This document shows, piece after piece, positions 1 through 6,265 of a DNA stretch of 8,354 nt. The stretch is taken from assembly GCA_002314915.1 (NCBI GenBank), contig DCHU01000067.1, positions 21,216 to 29,569 on the forward strand, written 5' to 3'. Position 1 is the stretch's first letter. Each line of letters starts with the position of its first letter. Below the pieces are notes generated by a model. That model was not told the DNA's origin. It was given only the letters and a program-made list of their open reading frames with translations, and did not search any database. The DNA comes from Caryophanales bacterium UBA1744. GTDB taxonomy: Bacteria > Bacillota_I > Bacilli_A > RFN20 > CAG-826. The translations under genes were made by a program, and so were the position numbers.

Positions 1-252
1 GCAATCCCTGGCGATACCAGCGCATCCACAATCGCAGGTATCATCGCAGACGAAATGGCAATCGGAATGATCAATTCTAAGACCACTGCCGCAAGACTCA
101 TCCCAGTCTATGGCAAAGGAGTCGGTGAAAAGGCTGTTTTCGGCGGTTTACTCGGCGAAGCGCCAATCATGAAGGTTAATTCCTATGACTGCGAAGGATT
201 TGTCACCAGAAAAGGCAAAATCCCTGCGCCTATCCACTCATTCAAGAATTAA
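1..252 (+). CDS. UPF0210 (PFL/DUF711) family protein, C-terminal end
   Basis: This is the 3' end of a gene that starts upstream of the window; frame 1 is open from base 1 to a TAA stop, giving 83 residues. The tail matches the conserved C-terminus of the UPF0210/PFL family: an AIPGDTSAS segment, AIGMINSKTTAARLIPV, a FGGLLGEAP block and the family-typical ending KIPAPIHSFKN. The biochemical function of the family is not established. In streptococci and relatives the gene usually follows a small ACT-domain gene (UPF0237), which would lie outside this window. An ATG at position 55 is internal to the conserved region and is not the real start. The gene converges on the lipoprotein gene at 292-765, with a shared hairpin terminator between them. 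Family assignment is from recognised conserved motifs, with high confidence. Confidence 0.9.
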   Translation, partial: AIPGDTSASTIAGIIADEMAIGMINSKTTAARLIPVYGKGVGEKAVFGGLLGEAPIMKVNSYDCEGFVTRKGKIPAPIHSFKN

Positions 253-285
253 AAAGGGCTCGGTTCGTAATGAACGGAGCCTTTT
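251..285. terminator. Bidirectional rho-independent terminator between convergent genes
   Basis: An AAAAAGG/CCTTTTT-flanked hairpin starts at the UPF0210 stop codon. Arms GGCTC-G-GTTC (about 257-266) and GAAC-G-GAGCC (about 272-281) pair with one G-G mismatch around a short TAAT-type loop. Read on the plus strand it ends in CTTTTTCTT; read on the minus strand it ends in CCCTTTTT. It can therefore end both the UPF0210 transcript and the lipoprotein transcript, whose stop codon is at 292-294. Confidence 0.8.
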
Positions 286-291
286 TCTTAT

Positions 292-765
292 TTAATTTGG
301 CTTTACCATTAAATCGCTGGAAACCAACAAGAAGAAACGATCGTTGTCTATCACGTTGATAACCGGATCCGCTATGCCTGCATATGATACGGTATAAACG
401 GCGTCACCGGTCTGCGGATGCTCGCCATCAAATTCGAACGGGATGTCGTTTTTGAAGAAAAGAAGATCTTTAGAATCCATCTGAGCATATGCGGATTTGT
501 CATTAACGTCCGTAAAACGTATATCAAAATAAAAATCATGACCAGATAATGAGGATGAATTTGCAAACACTATCGTAAACTGTTTGCTGTCCTTGTTTTG
601 TGTTGTCGTGACAGAACAACCGTCACCATATGTGTATGTCTCACCCATTGTTGTGCTATACCTAGGGAATCCGCGTCTGTCGTTTTGATTGGAACACGAC
701 AGCAAAAGAACGATCGTGCAGAGCGAATACATACTAGTTGTTATTTTTTTCCTTATTTTATTCAT
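292..765 (-). CDS. Small secreted lipoprotein of unknown function
   Basis: Encodes 157 residues with a classic lipoprotein signal peptide: a basic N-terminus (KIRKK), a hydrophobic core and a lipobox LLSC with the lipidated cysteine at residue 24. The mature part of about 134 residues is rich in Thr, Ser, Asp and aromatic residues in alternating strand-like stretches, suggesting a small all-beta domain. I do not recognise a family. It is the last gene of the operon after the LytTR regulator and cysteine peptidase; its ATG lies only 4 nt after the peptidase stop. No good Shine-Dalgarno is seen just upstream, so translation probably depends on coupling to the peptidase gene. Its position directly after a secreted cysteine peptidase makes an inhibitor, immunity or surface-anchoring partner conceivable, but this is inference from context only. 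The gene ends close to the shared terminator. Confidence 0.8.
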   Translation of the reverse strand: MNKIRKKITTSMYSLCTIVLLLSCSNQNDRRGFPRYSTTMGETYTYGDGCSVTTTQNKDSKQFTIVFANSSSLSGHDFYFDIRFTDVNDKSAYAQMDSKDLLFFKNDIPFEFDGEHPQTGDAVYTVSYAGIADPVINVIDNDRFFLLVSSDLMVKPN

Positions 766-769
766 AGTT

Positions 770-2104
770 TTATATCTTAATAAAAGACAGGCTTCCTATA
801 TGCCCTTTGTAGGCTGTTGCATCAAACCAAGTAGTACCATAATTATGTCCATCCCTCAGTTTAAAAAAGAATTTTGTGTCCGTATCGGTGAATTCTCCAG
901 TCTGCAATTGTTTTTTGTAAATTGAATACCCAACGCCCACCATAGTGTGATATCCATAATCATGCAAAGCATCTTTTGAAACCGACCATATGTATGGGCG
1001 CCCCGATATAATGTGGGTCATTAAAGAATCCAATTTATCCGACCACTTTGGATGCTCCACAACATTTACATCGTACCCATATTGTTTTGCAACCTCTTCA
1101 ATTATACCGCTTGTTTGCCAAATCGCTCCTTTATCAAGCTTATAATTTTTAAGATAGGCCCTTTGCCTGGATTTTGCGTATAGAGCAGGCACAGTAAATG
1201 TGCTTCCCCCGCCCCAAACACTAGAGCTCAACGTATTGTTCAATTCACGTTTATAGGCCAAGAAATCGCCACTTGAAGACAGTAATTGCCCGCTGATGTT
1301 GTTGCCGTTGGAATCATAAATTGTTGAATACAGGCGAGGCTCCTCAATCGTAACATCATAATCGTAGGTGTCGTATTTGGACGGCAATCTTGAATATCCG
1401 TGTTTTTGTATACACTGAAGAAAAACATAAGAGGAGAAATACCAACAATTATCCTCACTCCAATTTTCAATTTCCCCGTTTTCTAATTTGTTTGTGATAT
1501 ACATCGATAAATCGAATTGTGTCGTGTTAGGTGCGCCAGTGACGTAGTTTGAAATATACTCATGATAGTCATTCCCATATCTGTCACGAACGTAAGAATC
1601 GATTTCCCACTCTTTTGCTGAAACGGTGCCGTTGGTTGCGCTGCCACATTCAAAATTTTCATAACAATCACACGCGTTATCTATACATTTCCATTCTCCA
1701 TTTTCTTTATGAACGAAACCCGACAGGGTGGAATAACCAAGAGACGAAAAATCGGAACAATCGTTTTCCATCAAAAAATCACCAGATGTTTCAACGTGAT
1801 AATAAACCAGAGACGGACCAGCGACGACATATCCATAATCGCCGTTGAAATCGATCAAGCAGCATTGGGATTCCCCATCGACATCAATAAGGGCCATTGG
1901 CGTCACATTGACGACTCGCAAAGCGGTAATCGGAATATCGTGGCTGTTGTTATATGCGGCCTTAAAAACTGACAAATTTTCGGCAATATAATTCGCAGTA
2001 TCAATTGCCGAATAAGACTCAATCGGTTTCGCCCCGCAAACACAAACAGATCCAATGATGGACTGGCAGACTACAGTTGCTAAGAAAAGGCTTATAGTTT
2101 CCAT
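770..2104 (-). CDS. Secreted papain-like cysteine peptidase (C10/C39-like), putative
   Basis: Encodes 444 residues. Residues 1-25 form an export signal with a hydrophobic core ending VCVCGA; there is no proper lipobox, so signal peptidase I cleavage is likely. Residues about 35-130 resemble the propeptide of streptopain-type (C10) peptidases (a GYVVAG strand, then YYHVETSGDF). The C-terminal part has the Cys-then-His order of papain-fold enzymes: DNCWYFSS with candidate nucleophile C220, and GYHTMVGVGY with candidate H386, followed by D418 and W426 (RDGHNYGTTW) as possible third residue and oxyanion-site Trp. The C-to-H spacing of 166 residues is within the range expected for the fold. The start at 2104 is supported by a GGGAGG site 6 nt upstream; it overlaps the regulator gene by 13 nt in another frame. 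Exact family and substrate are unknown; loss of activity cannot be excluded. Confidence 0.65.
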   Translation of the reverse strand: METISLFLATVVCQSIIGSVCVCGAKPIESYSAIDTANYIAENLSVFKAAYNNSHDIPITALRVVNVTPMALIDVDGESQCCLIDFNGDYGYVVAGPSLVYYHVETSGDFLMENDCSDFSSLGYSTLSGFVHKENGEWKCIDNACDCYENFECGSATNGTVSAKEWEIDSYVRDRYGNDYHEYISNYVTGAPNTTQFDLSMYITNKLENGEIENWSEDNCWYFSSYVFLQCIQKHGYSRLPSKYDTYDYDVTIEEPRLYSTIYDSNGNNISGQLLSSSGDFLAYKRELNNTLSSSVWGGGSTFTVPALYAKSRQRAYLKNYKLDKGAIWQTSGIIEEVAKQYGYDVNVVEHPKWSDKLDSLMTHIISGRPYIWSVSKDALHDYGYHTMVGVGYSIYKKQLQTGEFTDTDTKFFFKLRDGHNYGTTWFDATAYKGHIGSLSFIKI

Positions 2105-2541
2105 GTAAAACCTCCCATGTTGATTCTTTCTCTAAATTGTCTTGCTCTTCTGCGAGAGACGGTTTCGAGTCTTCCCCCATTAAGTTGGACATTAATAAAA
2201 CCCGTTCTATCAACGTTTAAAAAACTCACATAGGCTAGATTGATAATTGATGATCTATTGATTTTGAAAAACAGATTATTAAGTCTTGGTTCAACATCTT
2301 TAAGCCTTCGTTTTAACTTATATTCTCGGCCTCCGTATTGCATGTACAAAATGTCGTTTTCAACATAGAAACATTCTATGGACGCAATAGGGGCAGTTAA
2401 TAAATGGCCTCCAATCTCAAAGGAAATAGTCTCATCCAAAGAACGCAAGCATTCTTCAACCTTTTTAACGAGAGGCGTTATTGTTTTGATATAGATAACA
2501 ATTTCCTCAGTATCACTACCTTCAACTACTCTGACCTTCAT
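2092..2541 (-). CDS. Stand-alone LytTR-family DNA-binding regulator
   Basis: Encodes 149 residues from the ATG at 2541. The start MKVRVVEG followed by a charged strand (EEIVIYIK) is the usual opening of stand-alone LytTR proteins. Residues about 40-142 form the LytTR domain: a strand reading IASIECFYVEND, then YKLKRRLKDVEPRL, then FFKINRSSIINLAYV (about residues 91-105), the family's conserved helix, and a C-terminal strand pair ending in RRRARQFRERI. There is no phosphoacceptor receiver domain, so no two-component kinase is implied. A longer reading from a GTG at 2598 would add 19 residues, but these match nothing in the family and the -35/-10 promoter lies inside them. No Shine-Dalgarno precedes the ATG. 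First gene of the operon; likely regulates its own operon or nearby genes, which is an inference. Confidence 0.85.
   Translation of the reverse strand: MKVRVVEGSDTEEIVIYIKTITPLVKKVEECLRSLDETISFEIGGHLLTAPIASIECFYVENDILYMQYGGREYKLKRRLKDVEPRLNNLFFKINRSSIINLAYVSFLNVDRTGFINVQLNGGRLETVSRRRARQFRERINMGGFTWKL
2111..2116 (-). promoter_or_regulatory. Ribosome binding site of the peptidase gene, inside the regulator gene
   Basis: On the minus strand GGGAGG lies 6 nt before the peptidase ATG and within the last codons of the LytTR gene. It fixes the peptidase start at 2104 and shows that the two genes are translationally linked, in contrast to the regulator itself, which has no such site. Confidence 0.8.
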
Positions 2542-2548
2542 GCAACAA

Positions 2549-2576
2549 ATTATAGGTATTTGAATTATTAGTTCAA
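2549..2576 (-). promoter_or_regulatory. Promoter of the LytTR-peptidase-lipoprotein operon, leaderless type
   Basis: On the minus strand TTGAAC (2571-2576), a 16-nt spacer and a perfect TATAAT (2549-2554) form a sigma-A type promoter. The -10 box is followed by TTGTTGC and then the ATG at 2541-2539. Transcription starting the usual 7-8 nt after the -10 would begin at or next to the A of that ATG, giving little or no 5' untranslated region. Confidence 0.7.
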
Positions 2577-2621
2577 CGTGCTGAGGCTGAATGGCCACAT
2601 TATCTCACTAAGTGGTGAAAG

Positions 2622-2652
2622 CAAAAGAAAAAATGGGCTATAAAGCCCATTT
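2622..2652 (-). terminator. Rho-independent terminator of the ABC importer operon
   Basis: A perfect 9-bp stem AAATGGGCT/AGCCCATTT (2644-2652 and 2631-2639) closes a 4-nt loop. On the minus strand it is followed by TTTCTTTT, so it terminates leftward transcription. It sits 10 nt after the ATPase stop codon and separates the importer operon from the regulator operon, which therefore needs its own promoter. Confidence 0.9.
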
Positions 2653-2661
2653 AGTCTCACA

Positions 2662-4311
2662 TTAATCCAGTTTTAATTCACCAAGTGCGATGAGCTTCTG
2701 AGACTTTCTATCGAATAAGACAATCTCTTTGCCAACGACATTGACCATTGCTTTAGCGTTGACCTTGTAGTCGACACCGCCGAAGACGACCGATGTGACG
2801 ATGTATTCGCCGACACGGAGTTTGACAGTTGTCTCCATGCCCGAAGGCATTGCGGAATAAACTTCTGTCTCAAGCTTGCCGTCATCATCGATTCTCAAGA
2901 ACTCAGGTCTGATACCAATGACAAAGTCATCTTCTTCAATTACCTTTGTATCTCTTTCATCGATTGTGCCGTTGATTGTAGGAATCTGATAGTTGAATGC
3001 CTTATCAGCATTGCCCTTTACGACATAGTGCTTATCCTGGATCTTCTCCTGATATGCTGCTTTTGCCTCTTCCGCTTCTCTATCGGTGTCTTCTCTGAAC
3101 TTCTTCAAGTCAACGTATGTATTTGGGACGAATGTTCCCTTAACCATTCCGTCGAATAAACTGACGTGAATTCCGTTCTCATCCTGCTTGGCTTTGATAT
3201 TAACAAAGTTAATTGCAGGGTTTCCAACGAAGTCTGCGACGAAGATGTTGTTAGGTCTCTTATAGACGTCTAATGGGGCGTCATACTGCTGAACAACACC
3301 ATTGTCGATTAAGCAGATGTGGGTAGCGAGAGTCATAGCCTCGAGCTGATCGTGTGTGACGTAGATGAATGTTGCACCTGTATCGTGGTGAAGTCTCTTC
3401 AACTCTGATCTCATCTCAAGTCTCAACTTGGCGTCGAGGTTTGATAATGGCTCGTCCATGAAGAGGACTTTTGGTCCAGGTGCAAGGGTTCTTGCGATTG
3501 CGACACGCTGCTGCTGACCACCGGATAACTCATTTGGATATCTATCCATGAATTCTCCGACCTTAACGATTCTTGCTGAACGGCGGAGTCTCAAGTCGAT
3601 TTCCTCTTTGTCGAGTCTTCTCTTCTTGATGACCTTTACGCCATCCTTTGATAAATCAAAGTCAGCATCGACTTCGAATCCCTTTGCTTCGATTGCCTGG
3701 AGCTCTTTGTCCGCTGCGACTTTGTATGTCTCAACAGCTGCGTCAATCTTTGCTTCAGCCTCTGCCACTTCTCCTTTAGCGACGAGAGCGAATAACTCTT
3801 TGGCGGAGTACATTGAGATTTCGAGGTTGTCGATGAGATTTAAGAGAGCCTTGTCTTGGACAATGTTTCCTTTCTTATCGACTGCGTTTCTCACTAGCTC
3901 GATGATTTTTGCCTTCTCTTTGACGATGTCTGCCATCTTTGTGCATCTTTCATATTCGGATGCGTGAACTGGCATTTCCTGGTCGACGTTTGCAAGTCCG
4001 AACTGAATGTTCTTATAGACTGTCATGTGTGGCCATAAAGCGTAGTTCTGGAATAAGAATCCGACATGTCTGTTGTTTGGGCTGACGTTGATGCCTTCTT
4101 CTGAATCGAAGACGGTCTCACCGTTGATGATGATCTTGCCGGTTGTAGGTGTTTCAAGACCGGCAATCATTCTTAAGGTTGTGGTTTTACCACATCCAGA
4201 AGGTCCTAATAATGTGATGAAGGATTCGTCTGGAAGGGTGAGATTCATGTTCTCTACTGCGTAGAAATCATTCCATCTCTTTGTAACGTTTATTAATTCG
4301 ATTTTTGGCAT
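2662..4311 (-). CDS. ABC importer ATP-binding protein with large helical-domain insertion
   Basis: Cytoplasmic ATPase that powers the importer encoded upstream. All catalytic motifs are present: Walker A GPSGCGKT (36-43), Q-loop Q88, signature LSGGQQQR (262-269), Walker B VLFMDEP (282-288), D-loop SNLD (290-293) and switch histidine H320. The sequence resembles the MalK/UgpC/FbpC group, normally about 340-380 residues, but this one has 549. Extra material lies in two places. A charged, Ala/Glu/Lys-rich helical segment of roughly 120 residues (about 107-234) separates the Q-loop region from the signature motif. A second charged segment (about 400-460) lies within the C-terminal TOBE/OB-type regulatory part. 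The reading frame runs through both without interruption. The ATG lies 2 nt after the permease stop; GGAGG at 4321-4325 within the permease gene serves as its ribosome site. Substrate cannot be read from this subunit. Confidence 0.93.
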   Translation of the reverse strand: MPKIELINVTKRWNDFYAVENMNLTLPDESFITLLGPSGCGKTTTLRMIAGLETPTTGKIIINGETVFDSEEGINVSPNNRHVGFLFQNYALWPHMTVYKNIQFGLANVDQEMPVHASEYERCTKMADIVKEKAKIIELVRNAVDKKGNIVQDKALLNLIDNLEISMYSAKELFALVAKGEVAEAEAKIDAAVETYKVAADKELQAIEAKGFEVDADFDLSKDGVKVIKKRRLDKEEIDLRLRRSARIVKVGEFMDRYPNELSGGQQQRVAIARTLAPGPKVLFMDEPLSNLDAKLRLEMRSELKRLHHDTGATFIYVTHDQLEAMTLATHICLIDNGVVQQYDAPLDVYKRPNNIFVADFVGNPAINFVNIKAKQDENGIHVSLFDGMVKGTFVPNTYVDLKKFREDTDREAEEAKAAYQEKIQDKHYVVKGNADKAFNYQIPTINGTIDERDTKVIEEDDFVIGIRPEFLRIDDDGKLETEVYSAMPSGMETTVKLRVGEYIVTSVVFGGVDYKVNAKAMVNVVGKEIVLFDRKSQKLIALGELKLD

Positions 4312-4313
4312 GA

Positions 4314-6182
4314 TTATTTACCTCCAACTCCCTTGTCGATTGAAGCGCCGGTGAGGATGTTGACCAACCAGTTAACGACAAGGATGATAACGACGAGAAT
4401 TAAGTTTGCGGCATTCTCAAGTGCGGAGATGCCTGTATCTTCGAGGAAGTACATGAATCTTGTGAGAAGCATGGTTCCTGAACCGATGAAGATGAAGAGG
4501 TTAAGTTCTCTCATACATGAGATGAATGGGAGGAGGTAACCTGAGAGGAATGCGCTCTTCTGGATTGGGAAGACAATGCGGACCATTCTCTTCCACCATG
4601 GAACGTTCTGGATGATCGCGGCTTCCTCAATTTCATTTGAGAGCTGCATCATCGCGTTGAGTGATGATCTCGATGCGAATGGGATGTACTTGATGAGACC
4701 AAGGATTACGCATACGAGGAATGGGAGCTTATAGAGCCACTTCACCTGGAGTGATAAGAGGAAGAAGATAGCCGATAAGGATACTGAAGGGATGAGGTAT
4801 GGGAAGAAGGCTAAGCCATTGACGCCCTGAGCGAACTTTGATTTGCGCTTCTTAGCGACCGCATATCCGATTAAGAGACCGCATGTACCAGCTAAAATGG
4901 CGCAGACGATTGATAAGAGGATGGATCCCTTTAAGGCTTCCCAGAGCTTAGGCTCATGGAATACGCCGTGTAAGTCATTTCTAATGACATCTTTAGATGT
5001 CCAATAGTAAGTTGTTAAGCCGTTGGAGTAGTCTCCTGGGTTTGGGAGCATTGACTCGAATAAGAACGAGATCATTGGTCCGATGCAGAAGAAGACGACG
5101 ACTAATGAGAAGAGTGCGCCGACAATCCACTTGCCAGCTTTTCCGAGGTTGTTCTTGGATGCTTGTCCCGCTTTACCAGAGACTGTGGTGTACTGCTTTC
5201 TACCGCCAGTTGCACGCTGGTTGAAGATTAAGATGAGGACGCCCATTAAGATGAGGACAATGGATACGATTGAACCTTGTCCGACCATTGCTCCTGAGCT
5301 ACCTTCAATCATTTTCTTCATCTGTACCGCGAGAACGAAGTAGTTAACAGGTGTACCTAATGTCTGAGCGATTGGGTAAGAGGAGATTGCTGCCGAGAAG
5401 ACGAGCAATACTGTTGAGAGGATGGCTGGTGTCAACATTGGGATGGTGACTTTGAAGAATGTCTTCCACTTTGGAATGTTGAGAATCGTAGCAGCCTCTT
5501 CGAGGTTGGAGTCCATATTTCTAAGGACGCCACCCATTAAGATATAAGCGAATGGGGCATAATGGAGACCGAGGACAATTGCGATTGGGAACGGTCCGAA
5601 TACCCACCACTGCGGCATCGCTATGCCGGTTAGTTTTTGGAGCTCACCAACGTATCCGAGAGCTCCGCAGTTTGTTGAGATGAAGAAGTTCTTCCAGAAG
5701 AGAGCCAATGTCCACTGCGGCATGATGTACGGGAAGATGAAGACCGTTGAGATGAATTTCTTGAACTTCATGTTTGTTCTGCAGATCAAGAATGCGGCTC
5801 CACCGCCGAAGATGATGGCGAATGCGCAGGACATGATCGAGACCACGAGAGAGTTTCCTAATGGTCTCCAGAAGAATCCTTCAGATGTTTCAGAGGCAAA
5901 CACTTCATACCAATGATAGAAAGTGAATGAGCCCGCTGGTGTTCCAGCCCAATACGTATCGCTGTCTATGGTTCCAGGACCAGGGACGAATTCCATTTTG
6001 TGGACTGTGAACGCGTCCTTAAGAACGGATACGATTGGAGTGATATTGAAGATTAACAGCAAGATTCCGAAGAAAACTAAGATGGAATTTGCCGGGTTGG
6101 AAAGGAATGTCCAAACAGTGTTCCAGCCGCGTTTTAGAGATCTCTCAAACTCGGATGGCTGTCTGACTGACTCATTATCCAT
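4314..6182 (-). CDS. Fused two-domain ABC importer permease (FbpB/AfuB type)
   Basis: Integral membrane channel of the importer, 622 residues with about 12 predicted membrane helices (roughly 32-54, 110-135, 145-165, 198-220, 252-275, 305-321, 353-376, 419-445, 455-480, 485-502, 545-567 and 591-612). It is two binding-protein-dependent permease domains in one chain. Each carries an EAA loop that docks the ATPase: EEAATILNIPKWK (228-240) and EEAAIIQNVPWWK (519-531), each followed by a conserved Pro-containing stretch (IPML, FPIQ). A Gly/Lys-rich cytoplasmic linker (322-352) joins the halves. Such duplicated permeases are typical of the iron(III)/AfuB branch, where some members instead carry sugar phosphates or phosphonates. 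The ribosome site AAAGGAG (6192-6198) is 9 nt before the ATG. It follows the binding-protein gene after an 83-nt gap that contains a stable hairpin. Confidence 0.93.
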   Translation of the reverse strand: MDNESVRQPSEFERSLKRGWNTVWTFLSNPANSILVFFGILLLIFNITPIVSVLKDAFTVHKMEFVPGPGTIDSDTYWAGTPAGSFTFYHWYEVFASETSEGFFWRPLGNSLVVSIMSCAFAIIFGGGAAFLICRTNMKFKKFISTVFIFPYIMPQWTLALFWKNFFISTNCGALGYVGELQKLTGIAMPQWWVFGPFPIAIVLGLHYAPFAYILMGGVLRNMDSNLEEAATILNIPKWKTFFKVTIPMLTPAILSTVLLVFSAAISSYPIAQTLGTPVNYFVLAVQMKKMIEGSSGAMVGQGSIVSIVLILMGVLILIFNQRATGGRKQYTTVSGKAGQASKNNLGKAGKWIVGALFSLVVVFFCIGPMISFLFESMLPNPGDYSNGLTTYYWTSKDVIRNDLHGVFHEPKLWEALKGSILLSIVCAILAGTCGLLIGYAVAKKRKSKFAQGVNGLAFFPYLIPSVSLSAIFFLLSLQVKWLYKLPFLVCVILGLIKYIPFASRSSLNAMMQLSNEIEEAAIIQNVPWWKRMVRIVFPIQKSAFLSGYLLPFISCMRELNLFIFIGSGTMLLTRFMYFLEDTGISALENAANLILVVIILVVNWLVNILTGASIDKGVGGK

Positions 6183-6216
6183 ATCTTGTTTCTCCTTTCT
6201 TTTGTCTTATTAAACA

Positions 6217-6251
6217 AAGCAAGGTCGGAACGAAATTCGCCCGACCTGCTT
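6217..6251 (-). other. Intergenic hairpin between binding-protein and permease genes
   Basis: On the minus strand AAGCAGGTCGG (6251-6241) pairs with CCGACCTTGCTT (6228-6217) with one bulged base, and the 12-nt loop can form a further small CGA/TCG stem. It begins 14 nt after the binding-protein stop. The tail on this strand is TTGTTTAATAAG, too weak for a full terminator. It probably acts as a leaky terminator or an mRNA-stabilising stem that keeps the binding protein more abundant than permease and ATPase, as in other binding-protein operons. Confidence 0.65.
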
Positions 6252-6265
6252 GCTAAATCATAGAT

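Noticed and set aside
2542..2598. A longer LytTR reading frame starting at GTG 2598 (19 more residues).
   Set aside because: The extension does not resemble the family, and both promoter boxes lie within it, so a transcript from that promoter could not contain it. Kept only as an alternative.
2568..2600. A 10-codon open frame (ATG at 2600, TAA at 2568-2570 on the minus strand) before the regulator, as a possible leader peptide.
   Set aside because: It lies largely upstream of the predicted transcription start and has no clear ribosome site or attenuator structure.
2605..2618. Short imperfect palindrome TCACTAAGTGGTGA upstream of the regulator promoter, possibly an operator.
   Set aside because: It is short and imperfect, and LytTR sites are normally direct repeats; too weak to list as a feature.
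3548..3967. A 139-codon open frame on the plus strand opposite the ATPase insertion.
   Set aside because: It is antisense to an intact conserved gene, lacks a ribosome site and has a Ser/Ala/Leu-rich composition typical of a reverse-frame shadow.
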